From: Chitinophagaceae bacterium UBA4407
GTDB taxonomy: Bacteria; Bacteroidota; Bacteroidia; Chitinophagales; Chitinophagaceae
DNA length: 64,000 bases
Reading direction: 5' to 3'
Assembly: GCA_002390845.1 (NCBI GenBank)
Contig: DGQT01000002.1
Span: 61,477 to 125,476 of the forward strand
In this document: piece by piece, positions 16,410-25,866 of the stretch
Position numbering within the stretch: the first letter of the stretch is position 1
How the letters are laid out: each line of letters starts with the position of its first letter
The notes under the pieces: model-generated
Database searches by the model: none
Seen by the model: the letters and a program-made list of their open reading frames with translations, nothing else
Told to the model about the DNA's origin: nothing
Made by a program: the position numbers and the translations under genes

Positions 16410-17708
16410 ATGAATATAGGCATATACACATACGGCACAAGAGGAGATTTGCAACCATACGTTGCTTTGGCTCTCGGGCTTATGGACAAAGGACATCAGG
16501 TAACAATTTCAGCGACAGAAGACTTTAAAGAATTTGTTGAAGGCTTTAAGATTTCGTTTCAACCACTTTTTGGAAACGCTGAAACATTGATGAACTCGGC
16601 CGAAGGGCAAGACATTCTTAAATCTGAAAACCCAATAAAGTTGATGAAGTATTATTTTAAAGTGCTTCACGACACCAGAGAACCGCTTCGGAAAAGTTAT
16701 TTCAATGCAATCAGCAAAGTAGATTTTATAATTGCAAACTCGATGACACTTCCAATTGTAAGTGCCATAGCTGAAAAGCAAAACAAGAAAATAGCACTGA
16801 CCTATTTTATGCCACCAGTTGTGCCGACAAAAGAATTTCCACTAGGCGACTTTGACTTTTTAAACTTTTCGTGGTACAACAAATTTACCTATAAAGTCGC
16901 ACAAGCATTTTTTTGGAAGTTCGTAAAAAAGGACACTAATGAATATCGCCGGCAATTAGGACTTCCAATTTTAGCTGAAAATCTTATACGACATATAGAT
17001 AAGCAAAAGGTTTTAGATTTATATTGTATAAGCCAAACACTTATTTCGCAACCAAAAGATTGGGAAAGTCATCATAAAATATCAGGCTTTTTGACTATCC
17101 CAACTCAAAAGAGAGAAGAATATTTTTTGGACAAAACTTCCATCGAATTGAGCGAATGGCTATCGCAAGGCAGCAAACCAATTTATATCGGTTTTGGAAG
17201 TAATGGAGTTGGAAACACCGAAAAATTTAGAAGCATTATTTCAGAGGTTTTAGACAAAACCAATGAAAGGATTTTGTTCTGCACAGGTTGGTCTTTATTT
17301 GAAAATTTGCCAAAGCATAAAAAACTCTTTGTAGCTAAATATGTGAACCACGAAGCAATTTTACCAAAATGTAAAGTTGGAATATTTCACGGAGGAGCAG
17401 GAACATTAGCGGCTATGTTGCGCAACAATTTACCAGTTATAATAGTTTCTTTTTATACAGATCAGCCAACTTGGGGGAAAATCGTTGAACAGAAAAAATT
17501 AGGCATTCATATTCCAGCAAAAAAAATAACAGCAGAAAAACTAATTTCTGCCATTCAACTTTCGCAGACAGAAGAAATAAAAAAGTGTATTTTATCGGTA
17601 GGCCAAATAATTAGAAATGAAAGGGGACTTGAAAAGGCTGTGACAGAAATTGAAAATTATTTTATCTCAGAAAAAAAATACGGCACAAAACATGGTGCTT
17701 TATACTAA
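16410..17708 (+). CDS. Glycosyltransferase family 1 (macrolide/sterol UGT type)
   Basis: The enzyme would transfer a sugar from a nucleotide sugar to a small hydrophobic acceptor. The N-terminus YTYGTRGDLQPYVALALGL (residues 6-24) is the GTRGDxQP signature of GT28/GT1 sterol and macrolide glycosyltransferases. The C-terminal donor domain holds IYIGFGSNG (about 251-259) and the sugar-nucleotide signature FHGGAGTLAAMLRNNLPVII (about 323-342), followed by FYTDQPTWG. The length of 432 residues fits. Whether the acceptor is a polyketide, a sterol-like or a glycolipid precursor cannot be told. It pairs with the upstream SDR. Confidence 0.9.
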   Translation: MNIGIYTYGTRGDLQPYVALALGLMDKGHQVTISATEDFKEFVEGFKISFQPLFGNAETLMNSAEGQDILKSENPIKLMKYYFKVLHDTREPLRKSYFNAISKVDFIIANSMTLPIVSAIAEKQNKKIALTYFMPPVVPTKEFPLGDFDFLNFSWYNKFTYKVAQAFFWKFVKKDTNEYRRQLGLPILAENLIRHIDKQKVLDLYCISQTLISQPKDWESHHKISGFLTIPTQKREEYFLDKTSIELSEWLSQGSKPIYIGFGSNGVGNTEKFRSIISEVLDKTNERILFCTGWSLFENLPKHKKLFVAKYVNHEAILPKCKVGIFHGGAGTLAAMLRNNLPVIIVSFYTDQPTWGKIVEQKKLGIHIPAKKITAEKLISAIQLSQTEEIKKCILSVGQIIRNERGLEKAVTEIENYFISEKKYGTKHGALY

Positions 17709-17759
17709 CACCGTGGTGCGTATCCCCACGCAACACCTCTTCTAAATCTTCGCACCAAT

Positions 17760-17932
17760 AAAAGCCTATGGTTCGGCGCTCCGCTTACGCCGGTGTTAAT
17801 CGCCGACCACCGCAATTCGCTCTGGTCTTTGCTTCAATCTTCGCTTCGGGCAAAGCCCAATCTTCAATCCAACCGCACACGAGTGCGACGCAACTAAAGC
17901 CTCATGCCTGCTATTGGTTGGGTTAAAAAAAA
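17760..17932. repeat. Family A right arm preceded by family D unit
   Basis: 17,873-17,930 carries GAGTGCGACGCAACTAAAGC and CTCATG. Before it, 17,765-17,870 (GCTTACGCCGGTGTTAATCG, TTCGCTCTGGTCTTTGCTTC, CTTCGGGCAAAGCCCAATCT) is nearly the same as 19,705-19,805. No gene is seen in the 393-base gap 17,709-18,101. Confidence 0.6.
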
Positions 17933-18101
17933 TTACCTAAATGGAGCCAATTGTTCCCTTTTAGGTAGGGTAGAGGACTCTGATAAAGCAAAAGCATTTC
18001 TAAAGAACGTAGATAATTGAGTGCTTGTATTTTTTGGCAAGCGGATTTAGTTCGTTTATTTTTGAGTTATATGCTACTATTTACAAAGCCTGCATCATAA
18101 A

Positions 18102-18935
18102 ATGGTACTTCAAGAATACAAACCAAGTTTAATGCTTTCGGACTTTGTAAGAACGTTCCGATTGGTAAATTTTGAATATAAACTTGATGGTTCACTTCCT
18201 GCAAAGGCTTATCCACCAAAAGCTGAACATTGTTTGAGTTTCTATGCAAGAGATTATGAGACTGTTGAATACCAAAATAGCAAAACAAAAACAGGAAACC
18301 TTTCTACCGTATTGTTTGGACAACAAACAGAAGTTACCAGGCGATTTGTAGGGAATAATTTCTTGCTGATACAGGTTGTTTTTAAGCCAGGCGCATTATA
18401 TAGAATTACAGGCATTCCTTCAAACCATCTCACCAATCAATATATTGATGCGGAAACAGTTTTTTCAAAAGAAATAAAAACCGTAAATAATAAGATAAAT
18501 GAATGCAAATCTTTCCTGCAAATGATTGCAGCAGTAGAAAGTTTTTTAATGAATGAAATTAAACAGAAATCTTACGCAGTAAATGCATTAGATATTGCTA
18601 CATCCAGTTTGTTTTCAACCGGCGTTATACCAACCGTTGATGTACTTGCAAAAAATTCTTTTCAATCAACCAGAAATTTCGAAAGACATTTTTCCCAAAG
18701 AATGGGTGTTTCGCCAAAATTTTTTTTAAAAGTATTCCGTTTTGAAAATGCGTTTAGAATGAAAAACATAAACCCAAAATTAGATTGGTTATCCATTGCA
18801 TTAAATTGTGGATTTTATGACCATCAACATTTGGTAAAAGATTACAAAAATCTTACAGGTTTTTCACCAAATCACTTTCATGAAATTGATGACAATGGTC
18901 CAGACAGGGTTTTCGGTGAAATAGATACATATTGA
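18102..18935 (+). CDS. AraC family transcriptional regulator
   Basis: The protein has a divergent N-terminal sensing domain of the type seen in many Bacteroidota AraC proteins (YKPSLMLSDFVRTFRLVNFE, residues 5-24). A C-terminal AraC double helix-turn-helix follows (about 170-265): TVDVLAKNSFQSTRNFERHF (first recognition helix) and IALNCGFYDHQHLVKDYKNL with TGFSPNHFHEI (second). The 277-residue length is normal. It lies 70 bases upstream of the cupin gene in the same direction and is the best candidate for its regulator. The ligand is unknown. Confidence 0.92.
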   Translation: MVLQEYKPSLMLSDFVRTFRLVNFEYKLDGSLPAKAYPPKAEHCLSFYARDYETVEYQNSKTKTGNLSTVLFGQQTEVTRRFVGNNFLLIQVVFKPGALYRITGIPSNHLTNQYIDAETVFSKEIKTVNNKINECKSFLQMIAAVESFLMNEIKQKSYAVNALDIATSSLFSTGVIPTVDVLAKNSFQSTRNFERHFSQRMGVSPKFFLKVFRFENAFRMKNINPKLDWLSIALNCGFYDHQHLVKDYKNLTGFSPNHFHEIDDNGPDRVFGEIDTY

Positions 18936-19005
18936 AATTTGTCGGATTTTTACTAATAGCAGTTACAGGGCTTGATTTTTCTTTGTATTAAATAAACCAT
19001 TTATT

Positions 19006-19557
19006 ATGCAAAGACGTAAATTTTTAGCGACAACAGCTGCAACGATTCCAGCTATTGCATTCGGGCAAACTTTTTCTGCACCTGACAGCGGAACAACAAA
19101 AGCATTTGTTGTAAAAGCGAATGAAAGTAGATTTAAAGAAACCACAATTCTATCAGGAACAAGTCCCAACGACATTAAGATTTCAAGCAAAGACACTGAT
19201 GGAAATTTAACTGTTTTTGAATACACAGGAAAAGTAAAAGGGGGGCCGCCACTTCATATTCACCTGATGCAAGATGAAATATTTTTTATTGTTGAAGGAG
19301 AATATAAATTTAAAGTTGGCGAAGAAATTCACTATCTCAAATCTGGCGACACGATTTTTTTACCAAGAAACGTTCCTCATTGCTTTGCACAAACTACTGA
19401 CAATGGTAAAATGTTTTTTATGTTTCAACCTTCAGGTAAAATGGAAGATTATTTCAGAACTATTGGAGCATTAAAAGGACAACCAACACCTGAAGAAGGT
19501 GCAAAAATATTTGCAGAACACGAAATGAAAATTGTAGGCCCTCCATTGGATATTTAA
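19006..19557 (+). CDS. Tat-exported cupin domain protein
   Basis: The 183-residue protein begins with a twin-arginine signal (QRRKFLATTAATIPAIAFG, residues 2-20), so it should be exported folded. A single cupin barrel follows (about 65-150): motif 1 is PPLHIHLMQDEIFFIVEGEY with metal ligands His84, His86 and Glu91, and motif 2 is FLPRNVPHCF with His125. The set of ligands is complete, so a metal-dependent enzyme such as a quercetin 2,3-dioxygenase-like oxygenase is possible, as is a non-enzymatic binding role. It follows the AraC gene and is probably controlled by it. Confidence 0.88.
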   Translation: MQRRKFLATTAATIPAIAFGQTFSAPDSGTTKAFVVKANESRFKETTILSGTSPNDIKISSKDTDGNLTVFEYTGKVKGGPPLHIHLMQDEIFFIVEGEYKFKVGEEIHYLKSGDTIFLPRNVPHCFAQTTDNGKMFFMFQPSGKMEDYFRTIGALKGQPTPEEGAKIFAEHEMKIVGPPLDI

Positions 19558-19689
19558 ACAAATGATGAAAGGCAAAGCGACATATCACGGTAGGGCCTTA
19601 TGCAAGTTGGACATCACCTTGTAACATTAGCAAATTGAAAGTCCCAGGTTCAGTTCTCTGCGCCGCGGTTGATCGCTTTGCGCCGAGGT

Positions 19690-20110
19690 TGGTCGCCTGA
19701 CCAACCGCTCCGGCTTCAATCGTTACGCTGGTGTTGGTCGCTGATCAACACCATTCGCTCTGGTCTTCGCTTCAATCTACGCTTCGGGCAAAGCTCAATC
19801 TCCAATCTAACCGTATAAGTGTGCGACGCAACAAAAGCCAAATTAATATTCAAATGCCGGGTAACAAAAGGCTGTTTATTAAGGAATAAATGCGGCCCAA
19901 ATTTTTTCTTACCGTTGTTCAAGATGTTTTGCAGGGCATCCTGAACTTTAAATAAACATCCTTTGTAAAGGTATTCAACAGCACAGTTAAAAATAATTAT
20001 CCTTAAACGCCAGCTGCAGGTGTTAGCCATGATGCAGTACAAATATTAAGCATTCTTGCGTCGCACTCTTGTGCGTTCATATCATTATTTGGCTTTTACC
20101 TTAGCGTAGA
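19690..20110. repeat. Family A arms (right 19,803-19,840; left 20,045-20,110) with family D unit
   Basis: The right arm carries AAGTGTGCGACGCAACAAAA and GCC. The left arm carries ATTAAGCATTCTTGCGTCGC, ACTCTTGTGCGTTC and GGCTTTTACC. Here the two arms are in the reverse order from the usual composites, so they face outward. Family D (19,705-19,805) copies 17,765-17,870. The 709-base gap 19,558-20,266 otherwise shows no convincing gene. Confidence 0.55.
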
Positions 20111-20204
20111 ATGCGGGGTTAAATTGAAAGTTACTATAAGTAAACCGCAGCGTTACTGCCACACACAAAAGCTATAAAAGTAAACGCTGCCAAAAAGAAA
20201 CATG

Positions 20205-20212
20205 TAATTTTG
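20205..20212 (+). promoter_or_regulatory. Bacteroidota -7 element of the histidine kinase gene
   Basis: TAATTTTG matches TAnnTTTG 55 bases before the kinase start codon. No clear -33 TTG is present at the usual distance. Confidence 0.4.
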
Positions 20213-20266
20213 ATTCTTATGATCAGATGATTAAATTCTTTAAAAAATATCAAACTCATCATTCAG

Positions 20267-21391
20267 ATGAACAATAACCAATTAAGATTACTCTTTTTTG
20301 AAGAAGCCGATGTGCTTTTTTCAATCTACGATAAGGACCTTAATTGCATCGACGTTAATAAAGCAACTTTAAAGATGTTTAATATTGAACGTGATAAACT
20401 TATTGGTAAGAATATTCGGGATCTTTCGCCAGGATCTGTTAATAGCGGGAGGTATGAAGCTTACTTGAATGTTATTAAAACTGGAAAAACATATATAGTA
20501 GACGAGTTAAAAGCCTGGCCTAATAATCAGGAAGTGTGTTTTAGAATTAAGGCATTTAAAGTCGGAACCGGATTAGGTATCGTATCAAAGAATATCACAG
20601 ATCTGGAAACTATTATTAAAAAAACGGTTAGCGAATTAAAGATAAAGGTGAAAAACCTTGATGATGCTAATAAAAGCATTACTGAGATGATTAAATTAGT
20701 GTCTAATCAAAACACTCAACTAAACGATTTTTGTGGCATCATATCGCATAATTTAAGAAGCCCACTTATCAACCTTTCTATGTTGTCTGATTTTATTGCT
20801 GAATGCAACGACCCAGATCAAAGAGAAGAGATGTTAAGTAAAATAAAACCCCTTGTCAATACTTTAAACGAGACTTTTAATAATTTGGTTGAATCGTTAC
20901 AGGTACGTGAAGAAGTTGGAATTACCTACGAAAAAATTAATTTCGCAGAACTAACTAAAAAAATCATTGAAAAACATAAAATTGAAATTGAATTATACAA
21001 TGCTAACATTCAATTTGATTTTAAGGCTGCAGAATATATTTATTATCCTAAGAAATATCTCGATAGTATATTATCGAACTTAATAAGTAACGCTTTAAAA
21101 TACCGCGCCGTTTCAAGAAATCCATTTATTCAGATAAAAACTGAATGGAAAGACGATAAAATTTGTTTGAAAGTTATAGACAATGGATCTGGTATTGATC
21201 TGAAAAAAAACGGGCAGCATATGTTTAAAATGAGAAAAGTATTTCATGATCATCCCGACGCAAAAGGTTATGGTTTATTTATGACAAAAACCCAGGTAGA
21301 GGCAATGGAAGGTGAAATCTTTGTTGAGAGTAATCCAGATCAGGGCTCAACATTTACAATTGTATTTAACTCCAAAAATAACATACAATGA
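20267..21391 (+). CDS. PAS-domain sensor histidine kinase
   Basis: The 374-residue kinase has no membrane segments, so it senses an intracellular signal. A PAS domain covers about residues 1-115 (FEEADVLFSIYDKDLNCIDV, NKATLKMFNIERDKLIGKNI). A coiled coil follows (120-150). The HisKA dimerisation domain has ISHNLRSP with the phosphoacceptor His161. The GHKL ATPase domain (about 255-370) has the N box ILSNLISNALKY, the G1 box DNGSGID and the G2 region GYGLFMTKTQVEAMEG. Its stop codon overlaps the start of the response regulator by four bases (ATGA), so the two are translationally coupled and form a two-component pair. Confidence 0.94.
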   Translation: MNNNQLRLLFFEEADVLFSIYDKDLNCIDVNKATLKMFNIERDKLIGKNIRDLSPGSVNSGRYEAYLNVIKTGKTYIVDELKAWPNNQEVCFRIKAFKVGTGLGIVSKNITDLETIIKKTVSELKIKVKNLDDANKSITEMIKLVSNQNTQLNDFCGIISHNLRSPLINLSMLSDFIAECNDPDQREEMLSKIKPLVNTLNETFNNLVESLQVREEVGITYEKINFAELTKKIIEKHKIEIELYNANIQFDFKAAEYIYYPKKYLDSILSNLISNALKYRAVSRNPFIQIKTEWKDDKICLKVIDNGSGIDLKKNGQHMFKMRKVFHDHPDAKGYGLFMTKTQVEAMEGEIFVESNPDQGSTFTIVFNSKNNIQ

Positions 21392-21786
21392 ATAAAATAA
21401 AAAACCTTGCCCTCGTAGATGATGATGATATTTTCGTGTTCCTGACAAAGATGACCATTGAAAGTAGTAATCTCGTTGACATTGTAAAAGTTTTTAGAAA
21501 CGGTAGAGAAGCGATTAATTTTCTTAACGAAAATTGCCATAACCCTAACCAATTACCAGAAGTAATTCTATTAGACCTTTCAATGCCTATAATGGATGGT
21601 TGGCAGTTTTTGGAAGAGTATATTGCTTTAAAACCGCTTATTGGTAAAAAAATAACCATCTATATCGTTAGCTCATCCATTTCTCCTGATGACATTCAAA
21701 AGGCTAAAAACATAAGTGAAGTAACCGATTATATTATCAAGCCGGTAACAAAAGCGAATTTAATAAAAATGCTGAAAAATTTATAA
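21388..21786 (+). CDS. Single-domain response regulator
   Basis: The 132-residue protein is a lone receiver domain without an output domain: acidic pocket VDDDD (residues 8-12), phosphoacceptor Asp63 in LLDLSMPIMDGW, conserved Ser/Thr in IVSSSIS and Lys in YIIKPVTK near 129-133 of the coding frame. CheY-like proteins of this kind act by protein-protein contact or pass phosphate in a relay. It is coupled by ATGA overlap to the PAS kinase upstream, its likely phosphodonor. It shows the RcpA-like insert common in Bacteroidota. Confidence 0.94.
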   Translation: MNKIKNLALVDDDDIFVFLTKMTIESSNLVDIVKVFRNGREAINFLNENCHNPNQLPEVILLDLSMPIMDGWQFLEEYIALKPLIGKKITIYIVSSSISPDDIQKAKNISEVTDYIIKPVTKANLIKMLKNL

Positions 21787-22017
21787 ACTAACACAACTTA
21801 AACCTCTAACCAGAAGTCAATTTGATAAATGTGTTATCAGGTTAAAGCAATCATCGGCAGTGCATATCCATTATTTGTTTTTCCCATCCTTGCGCAAATA
21901 TGCAGCATAGCTTTTGTGAAAGGCGTGCTTGTGCCATCGTAGTATGAAACAATCCTGGATCAATAAGAGAAATATCAATTTTATCTTTCTTACACAAGCA
22001 AACCACGAAAGAAATTT

Positions 22018-22215
22018 TTTACCCGGCCAATCTTTTCATGGCATCGCCCGTTGTGTCACTCACTTGTACGTTCATATTATATATCATCTTTTACCACAGC
22101 GTAGCATCGAAACGTATATGTTTTTACAGTGGTTTAATTTCGTTTCCCGTTGGCGGGAACGACACCGAAAGCACTGTGCGTACACCAACAACAGCAGGAG
22201 TGTTTGTTTTTTTGC
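22018..22215. repeat. Family A left-arm core with family E extension, copy 1
   Basis: CCCGGCCAAT, GTTGTGTCACTCACTTGTAC, GTTC and CATCTTTTACCACAGCGTAG, continuing into GGTTTAATTTCGTTTCCCGT, then ACACCAACAACAGCAGGAG. The same order recurs at 22,895-23,060, with the ABM gene and a small frame between them. No gene is seen in the gap 21,787-22,218. Confidence 0.65.
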
Positions 22216-22218
22216 AAA

Positions 22219-22650
22219 TTACATGTCAGGCTTTTTAGCTGAGCCGATCAGATTAACATCAACAAGCTCTAAGGATTTAACCATATTCTTAACTGTCTCT
22301 TTGTACTTCTTAAAATGAGTTGTAGTTATGTGTAATTGGTATGCAGCAGTGTCAGCGTATATTTCAAGTATTGTGATGTGTGAAGGGTCGTTTTTGTCTG
22401 CAACGGCGTAATAAGTTAATACACCTGGTTCAACACGAACAGCAGTTGTCATTTGTTCTTTCAGTGCAATATTGTACTTGTCCAATTGTAATGGGTCAAC
22501 TATAATTTTCGCCAATCTTACCATTTGAATTTTTTCCTGTGCCATAGCATTTTTGCCAAATGAAAGTGTTAGTATAAATAAGATAATTACTGCGTTCAGC
22601 AAATTAGGCTGTTTTAATTGCACTTTATTGGTTAGTGTAAACAGTTTCAT
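22219..22650 (-). CDS. Exported antibiotic-biosynthesis-monooxygenase (ABM) domain protein
   Basis: The 143-residue protein has an N-terminal export segment (about residues 17-38, ending NAMAQ) and one ABM ferredoxin-like domain (residues 42-130): MVRLAKIIVDPLQLDKYNIA and EPGVLTYYAVADKNDPSHIT are the two halves typical of YgiN/LsrG-like proteins, followed by ILEIYADTAAYQLHITTTHF, with His-rich end. Such dimers act as quinol monooxygenases or as haem- or signal-degrading enzymes; export is less usual. The gene lies between two copies of repeat family E. Confidence 0.85.
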   Translation of the reverse strand: MKLFTLTNKVQLKQPNLLNAVIILFILTLSFGKNAMAQEKIQMVRLAKIIVDPLQLDKYNIALKEQMTTAVRVEPGVLTYYAVADKNDPSHITILEIYADTAAYQLHITTTHFKKYKETVKNMVKSLELVDVNLIGSAKKPDM

Positions 22651-22691
22651 ATTTTCAGTATTTATGTTAGAATTATTGGCGTCAGTTGCAG

Positions 22692-22898
22692 TCAGATGTG
22701 TAAGTATTTTTTTGCTGTGTCCTTATACGCTGTCAATAAGGTAGCCGCTAATACAAAGATTAACGATACAGCACTGAATACCAACTTTATTATACCGCTA
22801 ATAAGCAACACAAGATCATTGCGTTTTGATGCTCCTGTTGGCGTCCCTGCCAAGTAACTATGAATTTTTTTTGTCCCCAACTTTTGTAGAAATAGCAT
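22692..22898 (-). CDS. Possible small membrane protein
   Basis: A 68-residue frame upstream of the ABM gene on the same strand has one or two hydrophobic segments (LVLLISGIIKLVFSAVSLIF, then VLAATLLTAY) and a short basic tail. The likely start lies at the edge of a repeat copy, so the N-terminus may be wrong or the frame may be chance. I do not recognise a family. Confidence 0.3.
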   Translation of the reverse strand: MLFLQKLGTKKIHSYLAGTPTGASKRNDLVLLISGIIKLVFSAVSLIFVLAATLLTAYKDTAKKYLHI

Positions 22899-23060
22899 CG
22901 CCTGTTGCGTCGCACACTTGTACAGTTAGAATATATATCATCTTTTACCGAAGCGTAGAATTGAAGCGTATATGTTTTTCTGGAAGTTTAATTTCGTTTC
23001 CCGTTGGTGGGGATGCCAAAGAAAGCACTGCACGGACACCAACAGCAGCAGGAATATAAG
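22895..23060. repeat. Family A left-arm core with family E extension, copy 2
   Basis: GTTGCGTCGCACACTTGTAC, AGTTAG, ATCATCTTTTACCGAAGCGT, then GTTTAATTTCGTTTCCCGTT and ACACCAACAGCAGCAGGAAT. It is near-identical in order to 22,018-22,215, but with the GCGTCGCAC form of the core. Confidence 0.65.
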
Positions 23061-23118
23061 TTTGATAATATCAAATACAAGTGTGGCCAAAGGCAACAGC
23101 ACGTTTAAAAGTAAAATC

Positions 23119-25260
23119 CTATTTAGGTAACAGGTTTTTCACATATTCAACTCCTAATTTTGCAGCTATATCAGCCACCCATTTTCCAACTGCACCTAAT
23201 TTTTCCATCACTGATTTTTTATCCTTGCGTTTGGATGCTTCATAAGCGGCGATAATAGCGTCAAGTTCTTCCTTTTTCAAATGAATATCCTGGTTTGTTT
23301 TCAAAGCGCCTATTAACTGTGGTAATTCTTCCACCAATTTATTAAAATCAAGATCATTTTCCGTTACTGCATTGCTGGCAACATTTCCCTCACCAATTTG
23401 AAGAATACCGCTTTCAAACTTAATATCTCCAGTTGCATAGTTTTTACTGTTGTCCATAAAAATACTGAGTTTATTAAAATTTAAATTAGTTACTATTTTG
23501 TACTGCTGTTCTACAGCTGACTTATCTGATAATTGTTTAACTGAACTAACTAATGTAGCGCTTACTACCTCTTTTATATCTTCATTTAAAGCTTCTAAAT
23601 TGATCTGGTTTTCCGAAAAATTTAATTCAGGGATGGCATTGAATATACTTTTTTGTTTAGACTGGATCTCAAACTCAATTAAAGATGCTCGCCGCAGAAT
23701 ATTCTTGATTCGCAATGAGACTTCGGCAATATGATCTTCCAATTCAGCTTTAATCTTTCTTTGTAATGATTCATTAGGTATTAGTAAACTTTTTAAAAAA
23801 TCCGGGTCAGACAATTTTTTTAGGAAAGCGCCATTATTACTTTCTTGATAGGGGAGGCTCTGAAAATAATAGAGCGCCAAGTTAACATAGAGGTCAAAAT
23901 CCTGCTGCTGACCCCAGGTCACTTTTATAAGAATGATATTAGCAGCAGGATCCGCTTTTATAACGTCAAGCGAAATTCTTTTTGGGTTCCTAAAAAATAT
24001 ATACACCCATGTCTTAAGACCTTCAAAAATAATATTGAACAAATCATAATTTCCTTCTGCTCCACTTACTTTATAACTCACATAATTTGAGTTGACAGCA
24101 AATTCACAATCATCTGAAAAAAATACTTTCCCTGATTCACGCAACTCTTCTAATGTTTTCAAACTCGGAGCCGTAATATAAGCTACCTTGACCTGTTTAA
24201 AATATAAATAACCCTGTAAGCGTTCACTAATTAAATGGAATGCAATGGTATCAGTGAAGACAAGATTATTTTGATTTCCAATAAAATGGATTCTTCCGTT
24301 TTCTTTTAGGAATAGGTCATCAAAAGCTGAATCCTGGAAAGTTGCATTAATAAATTGGAGAATTGAAAATACTAGTGCTTCTGAAAACACAGCCTTTCCC
24401 ATGTAAGCATCATCAAAGGCGGCTTTCCCATGAAACTGGGCTTTAGAAAAATTAGCCTCGGTAAATGTTGGATTAAATATTTTCCCTTCTTCTGGTCTAG
24501 GTGTGAAAAATACGTCTTGTTGAAAAATTACCCCATCAAAATCTGCTCTTTTTTCAAACTTTGTTCCATTGAAAAGACAACGCTTTTCAAATAGGGAACC
24601 GGTAAAATAAGCTATATCTTTAAAAGTAATGAGCTGAAAATTGGCATCTGAATTTTTGCCCAAAAATTTGCATCCTGAAAAATTTGCCTGTGCATCAAAA
24701 GTGGAAAAGTTAAAGGATGAATAATCCCTTCCCGTTTCTCCATAAAAACTAGCTGCATTAAAGTATGCCTTTTTTAAAAAGTAGCATCTTACAAAAAAGA
24801 ATGCTTTGAAAGATTGGCTTTCATTAAAATAAACTTCTCCCTCAAATTTAACTTTAAAAAAATCTACATCGTTCTCAAAGGTTGAGTTTTTAAAATGAAC
24901 ATTGTCAACAAAACGGCTGTTTGCAATTCTTACTTTCTTTTTAAAGACGGCACCATTGAAAATAATATCAGCTTTGTCGATAGGTGCTACAATTACGGCA
25001 TCAACCACATCCACTGATGTAACTTCTTTATCCCATTCGCTCAGGATAAAAAAATTGATAAGATATTTATCAAAAGAATTTTCTTTTTTCCAGCCAATAT
25101 CGTGAGAATGAAAAAGACAATACTCATCCGTCGATATTGGCAATATTAAATGACTTTTTGCCACTTCGCTAGGAATGTCTTCAAACTTTTCCCCGTTCTC
25201 CCATCTCCGGAAATGCTGCTGAAAATTACAATCTCTGTTATCTTTATTGATCTGGCACAT
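23119..25260 (-). CDS. Pentapeptide-repeat-like protein with C-terminal helical domain
   Basis: The 713-residue protein has no signal peptide. Residues about 90-330 are built from short repeats with Phe at every fifth position (VRIANSRFVDNVHFKNSTF, AYFTGSLFEKRCLFNGTKFE, ANFSKAQFHGKAAFDDAY), the spacing of a pentapeptide right-handed beta-helix. Then comes a mixed region (340-560) and a conserved-looking C-terminal part (about 600-713) beginning FMDNSKNYATGDIKFESGIL. It ends with an amphipathic helix-rich stretch (VGKWVADIAAKLGVEYVKNL). Pentapeptide proteins mimic DNA or act as scaffolds; such large ones with extra domains are also found in defence islands. The substrate or partner is unknown. 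It is a single gene. Confidence 0.8.
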   Translation of the reverse strand: MCQINKDNRDCNFQQHFRRWENGEKFEDIPSEVAKSHLILPISTDEYCLFHSHDIGWKKENSFDKYLINFFILSEWDKEVTSVDVVDAVIVAPIDKADIIFNGAVFKKKVRIANSRFVDNVHFKNSTFENDVDFFKVKFEGEVYFNESQSFKAFFFVRCYFLKKAYFNAASFYGETGRDYSSFNFSTFDAQANFSGCKFLGKNSDANFQLITFKDIAYFTGSLFEKRCLFNGTKFEKRADFDGVIFQQDVFFTPRPEEGKIFNPTFTEANFSKAQFHGKAAFDDAYMGKAVFSEALVFSILQFINATFQDSAFDDLFLKENGRIHFIGNQNNLVFTDTIAFHLISERLQGYLYFKQVKVAYITAPSLKTLEELRESGKVFFSDDCEFAVNSNYVSYKVSGAEGNYDLFNIIFEGLKTWVYIFFRNPKRISLDVIKADPAANIILIKVTWGQQQDFDLYVNLALYYFQSLPYQESNNGAFLKKLSDPDFLKSLLIPNESLQRKIKAELEDHIAEVSLRIKNILRRASLIEFEIQSKQKSIFNAIPELNFSENQINLEALNEDIKEVVSATLVSSVKQLSDKSAVEQQYKIVTNLNFNKLSIFMDNSKNYATGDIKFESGILQIGEGNVASNAVTENDLDFNKLVEELPQLIGALKTNQDIHLKKEELDAIIAAYEASKRKDKKSVMEKLGAVGKWVADIAAKLGVEYVKNLLPK

Positions 25261-25536
25261 ATAAATAATTTAATAGCTTTTTCTATGTTAATGGTCAGAA
25301 AATATAATAGTAAGAATTTTGTTTTACATTATCGACATTTTCACTGGCTAAGTTGTCACTGTTGTTCTACCTAAGAATTTTTACTATTTACCTGTCTTTG
25401 AGTTTTTCAAAGTATTCATGGGATGTTCTTAAAATATCGACAAACGGGAGTTTGCGAAAAAATCACTCCTGTTACTCAAATATACACGCCATATAAATAG
25501 CTCAAAAGGAGTATAGGTTTTTAATTTCTCCGAATG
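25261..25536. other. Non-coding gap before the first long direct repeat
   Basis: A+T-rich sequence; I see no gene or clear hairpin. It holds the upstream region of the pentapeptide-repeat gene. Confidence 0.4.
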
Positions 25537-25759
25537 TCTCTACAAAGATTTGCGCGTTAGCTTAGGACATTGCGGTTCATTAGTAAACATTATGCGGCTG
25601 GTAATTACGTTAACCAAACCGCAATGTCCCATAAGCTAAGCACAAAGCCTGCGTGGAGACATTGCGATAAAGGAAGAAGGGAAGGGATTTCGTTATTAAG
25701 CCGCAAAGTGCCTTGGCCTCGCTCATAGCTATAAAAGGACACTGTGCGGAGAATAAAAT
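25537..25759 (+). repeat. Long direct repeat, copy 1 (family F)
   Basis: About 223 bp, over 90 percent identical by eye to 26,534-26,756 and in the same orientation. Near its start a hairpin can form from GTTAGCTTAGGACATTGCGG (25,555-25,574) and CCGCAATGTCCCATAAGCTA (25,619-25,638). It ends GGACACTGTGCGGAGAATAA. Confidence 0.9.
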
Positions 25760-25866
25760 ACAGCTTATTGGGTGTATATGCGGAAGTTATATTGAGAAAT
25801 TTCGTATAAATTCGAATTGTCGGCAAGCTAAGTGCTTATTTTTAAAATCTTTCTATATTTAATACC

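Noticed and set aside
19716..20042. 108-residue minus-strand frame
   Set aside because: Much of it is translated from repeat family D and a family A arm; the remainder is too short to judge.
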